This document shows positions 33,301-45,214 of a stretch of 64,000 nucleotides of DNA, one piece after another. The notes under the pieces are model-generated. The model did not search any database, was not told where the DNA came from, and saw only the letters and a list, made by a program, of their open reading frames with translations. Origin of the DNA: Dichomitus squalens LYAD-421 SS1 (taxonomy: Eukaryota > Basidiomycota > Agaricomycetes > Polyporales > Polyporaceae). Numbering within the stretch: the first letter of the stretch is position 1; every line of letters starts with the position of its first letter. The stretch lies in NCBI RefSeq assembly GCF_000275845.1, contig NW_006766883.1, positions 2,869,655 through 2,933,654 on the forward strand. The letters run 5' to 3'. A program made the translations under genes and the position numbers.

Positions 33301-36300
33301 CTACGCCTCAATTTTTGTGGCGCGCCTCCGTGATGACGATTGAGATGTCGTTATGCTCCCAAGCCAGAAATGGCACATTTGTGGCTGATACCTGAGAAGA
33401 ACATGTATGCTCCGAATCAGATTCGGTGTCGCAAAGCGATGGAAACTGTGCGTACGCGCGGCGAAGAATCATTCTTGTCAATCGCGGGTAGGCTCAGGCC
33501 TAGCGTTGATGAGGTAGTACGCGATTAGCGACGGAAAGAAGTAAGACAAGCGGTGCCTAATTGTTGTCATCGCTGTCGTCGCTCGAAGGCTAAGGGTCTA
33601 GGCCATACTTTTACGAAAATCTGAGCAGAAAGAGGGGAAGGTGGACGCGTGCGGACGCTCCTGCGGCGATAAGACAATGGTGAGAGCAGCGCATCACGCA
33701 AGTGGGAGACCACGCACCATTACAGTAGCACTGCAGCAACCAAGTGCTGAGCAGCAATTCATGCGATGGTCTGATGGCTGTTCGCGTCAGAAGCCAGATC
33801 GAACGGGTGTCGCACGATAGGCGAACCCATTTCCCCTTTGCTTGGGGTCGTGGCGATAGCGTGGGTCTCGCTCGCGTGTGGTGGGTATGCGGAGATGCCA
33901 TTGCCACCACGGAAGGGAACTGAGACGCCGAATGGGCGCTCCGCAGTCCGCATCCCTTCCGCGTCAGGATAGTTGACAGTCTTCATCACAGCCCAACCCA
34001 GGCCCTATGGCCGGTCAGACAGAGATGATGTCAATGTCAGCTCACGACGCGGTACTCCAACGCTCGGGAGTCCAATGGGCTCACCTCGAAAGACTGAGTG
34101 ATCGAACGCCAGTGCAACGAGCAACTCGTGGCCGCTTCGGACACGGATCGGGGCGGAATGCCTCCTCCGTCCGTTCACATTGCGAGCCTCCAGCGTGTGC
34201 GACCAAAAGCCGAGGCCTGCTCAGGTACCAAGCCGGCGCTTGGCAGCCGCAGCGATCGCGGAGGCCTTGGCGAGGTCATGGCGAGGCGCAGGATGGGGCG
34301 CACAGAGCCTGTTATACTGTAAGCACTCTGGTAGTGCGTACAGCGGAGCGAGAAAGGAAAGGGGGGGCAGACCTTCATACTTAGGTACAGTACACCTGAC
34401 GCGCTCACTACGGCGGCTGACACTCTAGGCGCGTCGGAGCGCCTGCACGTACAGGCGGATGAGGATCGGTCAGCGGACTGGCCGCACGCGGAACGGGGTT
34501 GCAGCTGACCCCGATCCCCGTGCGACGAGTGTGTGCACGACGCGTTGCTCGGGTGCAGGGCTTCTTGCTATGTGTCCAGAAAGACGGCGGGAACGTGTCG
34601 GCCACATTGCAGCGCGGGCGAGGGTTTGCTTTCTTCCCAGCGACCTCAGTTGTGAAGATCTTTCGAGAACCGAAACGTTGCGATGGGGGTATATGAAAGT
34701 CGGCGTACCTAGCCTAACATCAGACCCTGACTCCATGCATGGACGCCCTGTGAGGTGAGCGCGGGAGAGGGGTGCCCTGCTGAGAACGGGTCGTGTGTGG
34801 CTTCGCAGTCCGGAGATCATGTCATGGCATGACACGGTCCAGATCTGACCATTTGACCTCGTCTGCCCTACCCCAGACATGCGTGCGCAGGTAGCGAGGA
34901 GCGGGTTGAGAAGTGTTGGGGAGGACGTTACGTCAAGACGCACAACGGACTTCACTTACCCAATGTTCGTCTTGTCCACTGAATCGGGCGTCCTTGGCAA
35001 TCGCATCGGCCACACTGCTGGTTGCACAGAGTACGATGTTTGGGAACGTCGTGGCGCGCAGGGAATGTCGGCCACTAGAACTTGGCGAGAAGAGACGTCA
35101 GCCCGAGGTCAGACGACAGATCTCAAAGAGCTCACCGCCATCCTTCGCGTGTATGTCATGCGAACTCTAGAGCCTTCATGAACTCGCGCTGAATAGCTGT
35201 CGACTGCGCGTATCGTCATAGGACCCTTCGCAAGCGTTCAGAGTCCATCAGAGATGCGACGGGCCCCACTCTTCTCGACGACCGACGAGGCTTCGTCAGG
35301 CGGCTGCACACGAGCTACTGCTCATTGGATGCGACTCATCGTCCACCTATGACCGCGTTAGTTTGATTAGTGACCCCTCCCGACGGATAATCGTCGCGAC
35401 TTCTCGAGCGCGCTTTGATGTGGCGCAGACGCGAGGTCGCCCTCCCAGAGCAGCGAACGACTCGTACGGCACCCACGTCCCTCAGTAGGATAGCGGCTTC
35501 GCCATCAGCTGTACTGAGCTGTCAGCGAATCCTGACGTAAAAGCCCCAAGCCGCCCGGCAGAGTTCCATTCGCGTCTGATCATGCCACACCGTGTGCTCT
35601 GTATAGTTCGCATAGTGTGATGACAGAGTCGGTGAAGTGGGGGACTAAGCTCAAACGCAGCTGAGAAGCTCGCCGCGTCCGCGGCATGTCCTAGCTGGCC
35701 GCACACGCAGCCGCGGCTGGGGCTGAGAGCGTACAGAACCTTCCTGCGAACGCGGCCAACGCGGGTCCATTCGCAGTTCCCATCCGCGACTCACACACCT
35801 CCGAACGGCAGTCCTTCGACGGAGCGCGCGTTGTAAAAAGCCCCGGTGTCCCAACTCCGGCAACAGTGCTAGTCGTGCGCGTTGTTTCCGTGCGCCGCTT
35901 GCTCTAGCCTCTGCGTGCTGGTCCCTGACAAGAGAAGGGGCTGTCTGCGCAGTCTCACGACGCACAAGGGCGAGCGCGTCGCGTAGGGGCAGCGAAGTTC
36001 CCAGTCAGAACTTCCCTTGGCTCGTGGCAGTGGTGCGCAAAGCCGGCTTCCTTGTACAGCGGCCGCGCTGGGAAGCGTCTTAAGAAGCACTACGATTAGG
36101 TGCGATAATCAGTACCGTGATAGCTGGAGATTCATACGTGCGAGTGGACGGCGTCCTGTAGACAGAAGAGACGGACGTACAGCTACGTCCGTAACCTGTC
36201 AAGCTCGTGTGGATACGCCGTCAAGGAGAGCTTCCTTCTGTTCGTGATGCGAGCACAGCGTGCGCATAGTGCGACAATCTTGGAGCCAGCGTGAGAGACA

Positions 36301-37911
36301 GACTGGTCGGAGAACGTTTAGGAAAGGCACAATAGAAAATTGCGTTTGGCAGCCGTAGTGCGTCTCCTACTCCGCTCAGGGGATCAGGCCTAATTGGACG
36401 TGCAATTGCTGGGCGAGTCAAGGAGTATGATTGTACGATGAGTCTTAGTGAAAAGCGGAAGCCAGAAGACAGATTCGATCGCAGCCAAAGAAGAGAGCAC
36501 ATAAGTACAGGAAGGTGGAGAGGGGTGCTGGGTTACATAAGGAGGTGAAAGGCTGATAAGGGGCTAGGGTCTTCCGACACCCAGTCGACGTTCATATTTA
36601 ATTGCTTTGACAAGGTACATGGACAAGGCGGGTCGAGAGATTGCCGTCGCAAATCGCTGTGCAGGGGCGGGCGAGACGTACTTGGAGGAGACCGACGTGT
36701 CGGGGACCGTGGCGTTAGACAGGCGGACACACGTGCGGAAAGTTCATGAGAGCGTTCAAAATGGAAAAACGAACGAGCTGCCGAAACGATCCATACAAGC
36801 GCCATCAAATCTCGATCTACATTCAGTCTATCTGGTAAAAGCGCCCATCGAGACTGGACGCGCACTAATGCAGATCGCGTCTGCCCGATTAGTCCGTGTG
36901 TCAGAATGATTACCTTGCGGATTTGCTGCTGCGCGACATGCCGCCGGATTACCCAACTGGATGTACGAGTCTTGTGGTAAGCCGCGTCGGGAGCGGGTCG
37001 GGCAAAAACGCCTGGGTCGAGGACGAGGTCAGAGGCGTTATGAGAGACTATGGTATAGTCGATGGCGTATGGATGTCGCGGACAGCCGCGAGGCAAGACG
37101 CAATTGGCTGTACTTAGGCCTAGAGGATGGACGAGTGACGATGCCGGGAGCATGGGACGGTGGAGCGGGAGGACGGGATGCGGGCGCTGGAAAAGGCAGG
37201 CCGAGGGCGGTGGACCGGCACGGTGACAGATGGGGACTCAGGGACTGCTGATGTGTCGCGAAATTGTTGGCAGAGACGCGCGGGCGGCGTGGCAAACGCT
37301 GTCGGCGGCAGAGACGGCGGAAGATGGAATGTGAACTGGATCGCCCGTGTGAGTGAGAAGAGAAGCTGGGACACAAGGAGAATATTGGGGAGAACTCAAG
37401 AATCGGACTGGTACCGGGGGGGATGTGGGGAGATCGCCGGCTATCTGGACTTTTAGTGGAGGACGATAGGAGGTCGGACCTGGGCCAGGTGGAGTGGGAA
37501 CGGAGGTGTATAGTCCAGACGTTGCTCACGGTTTCCGCCGCCGCGTTGGGTAGGGCGGGGGCGGGCTGTAGAGGGCGATAGACGACAGCGGTGGGGATTG
37601 AGCGCATCGCATGGGGGGCAGCGATAGAAAGACGTGGGGCGGGTGTCTGAGGGCGGAGAGGATTAGTACGCAGAGGGAGTGCTATGAGTGTCGGGTGACA
37701 TCACATCCAAATGCGGGAGATGAGATAAACAAAGCGTTTACTTGCGCTGGGCCTGAAATTGAAAACTGGGAGGCCTTCTTGTTGACTCTCTCTTCCATCT
37801 CCCCAGGGGTCTCCATCCTCCCGCGTTCCCCTTCCCTGTGCGGGCTTCTCCATGCGCCTCTGATATAACCCCCTCCCCATTCATCTCATCTCCCTTTCCC
37901 CAGATAGCGCC
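30338..37911. other. Gene-poor region without recognisable genes (7.6 kb)
   Basis: Open frames on both strands are short or low-complexity. The longest are 32701-33273 (plus), 36533-37153 (minus) and 37038-37607 (minus, Ser/Pro/Arg-rich). None shows a domain, a signal peptide or a convincing exon chain. Possibilities are an intron-rich lineage-specific gene, decayed transposons, or non-coding transcripts. The last few hundred bases (37750-37911, C/T-rich) look like the 5' leader of the CBM21 gene. Confidence 0.4.
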
Positions 37912-40713
37912 ATGCCCTACGCCGGTCCCTCAGACGCTTCCTCCACCACGACCGCGACTCGTTCCCCTCATCCCCACCGTCGCACCCGCTCCTCGAGCAA
38001 CTTCTCAGACGAGCGTGGCCCCGGTGCCTTCGCCCCCCTCGGTCAACTTCCTCGTCTCAACAAGAAAGCCGTCTTCCACATTAACGACAACGATGATGAC
38101 GACAACCCTAATGACGATGACAGACCGTCCTATACCTCGTACGCTAGCCCGTACTCTCCAATCAACTCCCTCCGCCTCTCCATGAACACAGGCAAATTTT
38201 CCCCCTCAGTCGATCCCCCTCCCCGTATCGACATCCCTCCGCTCGACCCCTCCACTGCGGTACCCTTCCCCACTTGTTCCCCTGCGTCCCCTTCGTCATC
38301 CCGCCCTTCCTCCCCATTCTTGTCTTTCTCCAGGTCTTCTTCTAAGACCGCCTCCCCGTCCCTCCCACGCACCCCATCCAGCTCTATCATCTTATCGAAC
38401 GGGAAACCTCTGAAGTCCTCACTCAAGTCCTCGGCATCGTCTCCCAACATCTCAGATCTCCCTATCAAGCACATGCGCGCACAGTCTGCCCCTTCCACGC
38501 CGAGCCACATCAAGAACGTGCACTTCGCGGAAAAGGACTCAGGTCTGGAGACCGTCCGTGTCTACAACCGTGCTGGCAAGCCCGCTTCCCTGTCGAAGCC
38601 GCCAGGTGACGAGACCGAGACCGAGACTGAGGCCGAGAGCAGCTCCTTCCCTTTCCCTGTCCTTCCCGCGTCGCACGTCTCTTCCTCTGCGTCGTCGACG
38701 ACGCTCCTACATGAGATTGATTCTAACGCCGAGCGGACGAGCCCAGTGCCCAAGCTGAACCCGTCCCCTTACGCCAACGTTTTCCTGGAGACGCTTACGC
38801 TCCCGAAGACGCGTCCGCCGACGCTTCGCGGCACAATCTTGGTCCGAAATGTGGCGTTTGAGAAGACGGTAGCGGTTCGATTCACTATGGACGACTGGCA
38901 AACGACGAGCGAGGTCATGTGCAAGCACGTGGTTAGCCTGCCCGGCCTCCCCCCTCCCTTCCCTCGCGCGAGGACGATGGGAGACGTCGCCGCAAACATC
39001 GCAACCGGGCAAACCGAGGACGATCAGAAAGAGGGTTTGGGTCCCGCATGGGATCGCTTCAGGTATGTACAGATCATCGGTCATCATTTATGGTAATCCG
39101 GCTCATTGTCCCGACACAGCTTCACTATCCGCTTAGAGGATTACGAGACGAAGCTTTCCGAGCGGACTCTCTATCTGGTCGTTCGGTATAACCCCGGCTC
39201 GGGCGGTGAGTGGTGGGACAACAATGACGGAGCGAACTACCGCGTTGGCTTCCGTCGGGCAGCTGCTTCCCCTCTCCCTTCCCCAGCTCTCGGTGCTGTG
39301 CACTCGCAGCAGCGGACCTTCAGCGCCCCGAGCACGCTCAGGACCACGCCGACTACTGGCACCGTCTCGCCATATACTCCTTCCACGAGGCAGCTTGCGC
39401 CTACGGCGCCACAACTCGTTAGGAGCATGTCGTCCCCGTACCCGAATTTCGGACGGGAGAACAATGAGTGGGAAAAGATGAGCGAGAAGGGTCTCGGCAC
39501 GCCGACGGCGGCGTACCTCTCGAGGAAGCTGAACCTCAGCAACTACGTTGCGCCATCCGCACAGGCCTCCACGTCTTCGATGGTGACACCCCCCACTACA
39601 CCCCCTGGAACCGGCCGTCTGCGCAGCGCCAGCCTTCCTGCGGAAGCCGGCCTCAGTGCGGACGAACCCAAGGAGAAGCCTGCGCAGACTGCCGGTGACG
39701 AGAAGATTCCGACTGGGCCGACACTATCGCCGCCGACGCATCGCACGATACCTGAACAAGGTCGTCCCACAACATCGGTACAGGCTGCCTCTTCGTCCTC
39801 GACATACCGCTCCCCTTCGCCGTCCGCAGGTTCCCCACCAGTGCTCTCTCCTTTGACGTCGATACCAGGCCCGTCCGCGGACGTGTTGGCGGCCAACGCG
39901 CGGTCGTTCGGCCCGTCTTCTTTCGGGTATGGCTTTGACGAGGCAAACAACTTTGGCTACAGCCGCCCTCAACTGCTGAGCCCACCGCATTCAAAGGAGG
40001 GCAGTCCCTCGTCGAGCGGGACGGCGAGTCCGAGGCGAGATGGCAGCCCTGAGAGGTCAGCACTCGGCCTGGAAGTCGTGTCCGACAGTCCAGCGGGCAA
40101 CAACTCTGCGACAGATAAGGCCGCCGTCACGTCCCTGAGTGACGCCGTGCGCGAGCTCGGTCTCAACATGTCCCCAGACGCCACCGCTAACGCGAACGCG
40201 CGTGTAGACACGAGCGACCCGACCTACGCCGCGCTGCTCAGGCAGTGGTGCTTCGCGCAGAGCTCCCCTCCTGCGCCCAACGCCGCCAGCTCGCCGTCCG
40301 CCTCGCAAACGAAACCTCCTCTGCGCTCGCCTGCTTCGATTTTGAAGAGCGGTGAGACGACGCCGAAAGTTGGGTTTGGCGTGAACTCCGGGTATGGGTT
40401 TCCTGGGTTCAACTTTGGACTGCCAGATGCGGGAATAGTTGGAGGTGAGCAGATCATCTCGTCTTATCAAATACTGTGTTCGTCCTTCGAGGGGACCCGC
40501 GTTATGGTGAGAGCGGTGGGAGGGATGCGGGGTAGGAGACGTTCATGCGTCTCGTCTTACGCCGAGTGGATATACGAGAGGCGAGCTGAGGATCCGACCC
40601 GTTTTCCCTCCGCTGTCGCCCAGCGTAGCCTTCGTTTACGTCTTTGTGTTCGGTGTCTTGGATGTCTGTTAGTCGTCGCTGACATTCCCTTTTCTGTAGC
40701 GCACATGCGGTAG
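37912..40713 (+). CDS. CBM21 protein phosphatase 1 regulatory subunit (glycogen-targeting, Gac1-like)
   Basis: Predicted to bring type-1 phosphatase to glycogen and so promote glycogen synthase activity. Three exons by eye: 37912-39062, 39120-40444 and a 14-base last exon 40700-40713, giving 829 residues. The N-terminal 270 residues are Ser/Pro-rich with an acidic Asn/Asp run. Near residue 200, SHIKNVHFAEKD contains a KNVHF RVxF-type PP1 docking motif. The CBM21 domain begins about residue 280 (NVFLETLTLP, ILVRNVAFEKTVAVRF, DDWQTTSEV) and crosses the first intron (WDRF|SFTIRLEDYE), ending LYLVVRYN and GEWWDNNDGANYRVGF, with the carbohydrate-contacting WWDNN and NYRV segments. The C-terminal 400 residues are low complexity. 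If the second intron is not spliced the frame continues to the same stop, because the skipped stretch is open. Confidence 0.88.
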
Positions 40714-43700
40714 ATCGGACGCGTTGGGCCGGGCCACACGGCAGGTGTGCGTCTCTGGCTACGTCACGGCGCGCAACGTTGTGCACGCGAGCCTCCCTCA
40801 CGCGCTGTTGGCATGGTCAGCTGACGGTGTTGGCTGGGGGACGCTCGGCGCGCGATTGTTCGACCTCGACGTTGAGAAGATATCGTTGCTGACGAACGCT
40901 GACGGCTCAACATTTTCTCATCTCTATGCACTACCATTCGACGCGACTACTTCGCGCTGCTTGGCGAGGACGACTACTCTGATACCCTGCATACGTGCGG
41001 AAGGGCGTATCACACGCTTCGCTGTGATGAGCGATGTCTCTCGTCGCTCGTCTTCGGCTCTTCTTGGCTTTATCTATTCCTATCGATATCTACCGTGTTG
41101 TCATCTAGCCTCTCACGTGTTCTCGACGTCTGACTTGTCTCGCTCTCTTCCCTCACCCGAAAACGAACGGTTGCTACCGCACACACTCGTGGGCTTCCGC
41201 TCGAGCCAGGCGTTCTGCCCGCTACCTATTCCATATCATCCACCATACTACTTCCCCGGGCCCGAGCGCCGGCACGCATACACGGACTTGTCGCCGCGTC
41301 TCGCATCACACACATCTCGTCGTAGATTCTTTACCCCTCTCCTATGGCACTCGATCCCACTACATCATTACTGTGCACCATCTCGCTCCATCTGGTTCGG
41401 ATCTCTGCAAAACTTCCTACCTGCTTCCATCTCGTGCCTTGTCTCCGTTCCCACTCTGAGAGTTGTACGATAACATATCCCCAGCCTCTGTCGGGCCCTT
41501 GTCGCTCCTTTAGTGCCTTCCTACATTTGAGGCCTACCTACTCCCCCAACACTCACATGCATCCCGTACGTTCCAATTTCCATCCACACAAGTCTCCAGT
41601 CTTGATTGTCTCGTTCTGCTTCACGCATCGTCACGTTCTCCTAATCGCAATTGTATGCATAGCGCCACCCACCACTTACATATCCCACGCACAGAATCTC
41701 ACCGCTTTGCTCACCTGGCAACAGTAGTTCCCAATCTCGACTCGATCGCGCCGCCTGCCTTATGATTGTGGCGTTCAGGTGATGCCTTCGAGCTGCACTT
41801 GCAGTTCACGCTCCGCGGACCCAACCCTGCTAGCGTTACACGCTGCAGAGGGTGCTGTCAAAAACTCCGCTTGTGGTCGATGCGCACACATACGCTCGAC
41901 CACGTCCCTGGGCCCCATTAAGGGGACCCTGATCCCTTTCCTCATCAACCTTTACTAGACCGCGAGGCTGCGCGTACGCTTCGCGAATCCGCTTGGCCTT
42001 CTACTCCGCGACAGTGACAGGATTCCATTTGCTACACACAAGGACCCCACTCCTATTACCCCGTACTAGAATCCGTTCTGCCCAACCTCAATCCCTCTCG
42101 TGATTTCAATGTTTGGTGGCTCTATACATGCTCCATCTCGGCCCGTGCTGTCTCGTCTTGTTTCGTTGATCACCGTATGCGCACTATCATTATAGATTTG
42201 TCACCCCCGGCATCCCACCTTCCCCTTTTCCGCTACATCCCCCTCCCAACATCGGCACGCCTTATCTCTACACGTCTCATGGTCTGTACATACCCGCAGT
42301 CTTGGGTCGATCGTTCTTGGTAGAAATGATAGACCGAATCAAATCTAAACTCTCACCCGACGAGATGACAGCGCAGCGACCAGGTCCATCCAAACCGAAC
42401 CTCGGCCGGACTGGAGGCACACACGCACCGTCACTGAGCAGAGCGTATGTTGATGAAAGAGGATCATAAATGACGTCGTGGCGCGCTCGTGCGTTCTCGG
42501 CTTGTCCGAATGCAGCCACGGGCGCGAGAGCCATTCAATCATCGTTGCGCATCTCTGTCCTCCCGCGACTTCCTGGGTCGCAGCGGTGGGTCACCAGCCC
42601 ACCGTTCGCACACAGGGGGAGTAGGTTTAGACTCTAGAGACGGCTGCCCCACCTGAGCACAGCCGTGACGCGGGAACTTTGAGTCTCCTGAATTGAACGT
42701 AAGGGGCCCTCGCCGCCACCCGTGGGGGTCGGGCTGCGTGCTGGGGAAACGTGCACGGGGATCGGCTTGTATGTTTGCCCCACGCGTGGAGGCTCTAGCC
42801 AAGGGTCTGAAGGTCGAGATTTGGGCCTTGGCCTTCGTGTCGATGTACTTGGTATTGTTGAGACGGCTTAGCCTATACGACCTGTCAAGCGAGAAGGAGG
42901 ACGTACAGTATATGCGCTAAGGCCCTCTTCTGTGTATACAGGGTCGAACTTTGCGAAGTACATAGTGCGGCGGCGGCGACCTAATGCTTCGGCATTGCTC
43001 TGCTAAATGGCGTTAGTAGAGGTGGAGCGCACGGCAAGCTTCCGCGAATCGGCAGCGGTCAGCTAACAATGGATACACCACTTTCCCGAAACCATCTGCC
43101 ATTTTGAGGGCCCTCGCAGACTGTGCCATTAGGTTGAGGGCTTGAGTGCGACCGCGGACTGTAGCAGCCATTCGTCAGAATTACCAAGCGAAACCAAGGG
43201 ATCGACGCGCCTGGTCGTGAGTGGGCTCGCCGATAGGCCACAAGGCATACCGAAGCCGGTACGGCGCTCTATTCAGTCCTCGGGTTGTCAACGTCGTCCA
43301 CGGGACCAGAGGGCGCCGCCACGCTCGGAGAGTAGAACATTCCTTGAAATTTGAGGCTCAAAAATGAGTTGGACAAGGTGTCGGTTGCCCGTTCGGACTT
43401 AGGTTGTCTTCACATCCGCTTAGCCCGTCAAGGAAACATTGTCAGGATCCGGAGGACAACTCATTTGAGGGCGAGGACATCGCGTTTGGGACGCAGGCAG
43501 TGACGGCTGAAAACGCACTCAAATCTGTGAAGGACGGTAGGGAACAATTGAAGATGGCATACGTGACGAAAGATCGAGGCACTGAGCAATTCCAGCGATG
43601 GCGGACAGTGATAGACCCGAGGGATCCGAGACTAGCGACCCTGTCTTAGTTCGACCTAGTTTGGCTCGATGGGGTCGAATTCGTCCTGGGCACTTACCGG

Positions 43701-45214
43701 CGGAGTCGTCGACCGGCTGTAATGACGGCGCGAGAGCGGAGGCGACAGCTACGAATAGTTTGAGGGCGTCCGAAGTCGGTGGGAAGGCACTCGAGATCGC
43801 GCCTGGGGACTGCCACGGTCTTTCGGGAACCCTGGAAGGTGTACACGAGGCCGCTTATCTGTATAAGAGAAGCAAGTCGTTGGGTAAACGGTTTCCGCCC
43901 GTGCGCCACCGCAGGCATTGCGTTCAACAGAGCAATCTGGTCGAACGCGGCGGGGAAGAAGAAGGAAGAGGCACGTCACGTCCCCTAGGACACGGGCGTG
44001 ATTGCAACTTTGCTGTTGTTGGACGAAACGGTGCGTGCGATTGTTCGTCAAATTCGGCTGTTGAAGCGGTGTCGATAGTTGGAGATGCCATTGTATGCCT
44101 GTAAAATAACAGTAGCTAGACACCTGCGAATGTGGGAGTAGGTTCAGATTTAATCGCAAACGTTGTATCGTTTCTCCGCTTGGAAGACTGCGATACGCAC
44201 CATGTTGAGGGCCGCAGCACGGACCCCACATTATCACTTTGAACCATCATCCACCTTCATGACCGCGCAAAGAGATGGATCTGCGGTTGACAGAATCAAG
44301 TTGCCATCGGCTCCGGGAGTCGCGAAAGGAGTCGTTCTCTAGGAAGCCGGAGTCGGCAAGGAGCAGACACCGTGCCCAGAAGTTCACGCCTGATATACCC
44401 TTCTGCAGCAGGTCAGCCTTGTCAAACACGTAAAGACGGTCCCAGACGGGAAGTCATACCTTGACCAGGCTCTCCTGTTGCTTGGTAGATGAGTGGTAAG
44501 CAACTGCAGCCGACCTACCGCTCATCAGCTGTATGTGGTAGACGGAGCATTTCACCGGGTATAAGGGTGACCCTGTATAGGTGTCAAGCGCAGTAGGTAT
44601 CAGTGCCAGTGCGCAAGTGCAGTCAAGAGAAAGAAAGAGACACGCAGCTGCCAACTATGACCCGTGCCGGGCCGCGACGAACATGTACGCCTTTACCCCC
44701 AATTGTTGCTGCGTCGGTCTGCGGCTCCTACGTCGCTAATCTGTACTTGCATGAACATTGACTGTAGACAGTGCCGCCACAATGAGGCTGTGTCCGCTCC
44801 ACAACAGCGTTCGCATCCGCTCAACACTGCGATAATCCATGAAGCAGACTTGAGTGAATAGTGCAGCTCCCTGGGAGCATTTGTCTAACTACAAACACCC
44901 AATCTCAAGCAAGATAGGTGTATTTATGTGTACAGTATCTGACCACGCCTTGCGTTACATAGGTACGCGGCGGGCAGGATTGGAACGGACTAAGGGGATT
45001 GAAACGAACGAACGGGATTGGAACGAACGAAGGGGATTGAAACGAGTGAAGGGGTTTGTAACGAACGAATGACACATGATGCGCACCTCCAACCATCAAG
45101 AGCTCTCCAGCATGCCTCAAGCAACCACGCTTGCATGAGCAAGCGACTGAAGATGTCTCAGTATGTATGACTGGTTGGGATGTTCAATGCAAGAACATTA
45201 ACTCACAGGGATGT
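40714..45214. other. Intergenic region, C/T-rich then gene-poor (4.5 kb)
   Basis: The first 1.5 kb is pyrimidine-rich on the plus strand and probably includes the 3' UTR of the CBM21 gene. The open frame at 40724-41473 is explained by that bias. The rest has short frames with no domain. A 19-bp minisatellite lies at 44978-45072. Confidence 0.45.
44978..45072. repeat. 19-bp minisatellite, five units
   Basis: Five head-to-tail units of exactly 19 bases with the consensus gattgaaacgaacgaaggg; units differ at 1-6 positions. Confidence 0.85.

Noticed and set aside
36533..37153. 206-residue minus-strand frame
   Set aside because: No domain, competing frames on the other strand, no splice or promoter support; not excluded as an orphan gene.
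40724..41473. 249-residue plus-strand frame downstream of the CBM21 gene
   Set aside because: Strong pyrimidine bias and no domain; probably 3' UTR or spacer.
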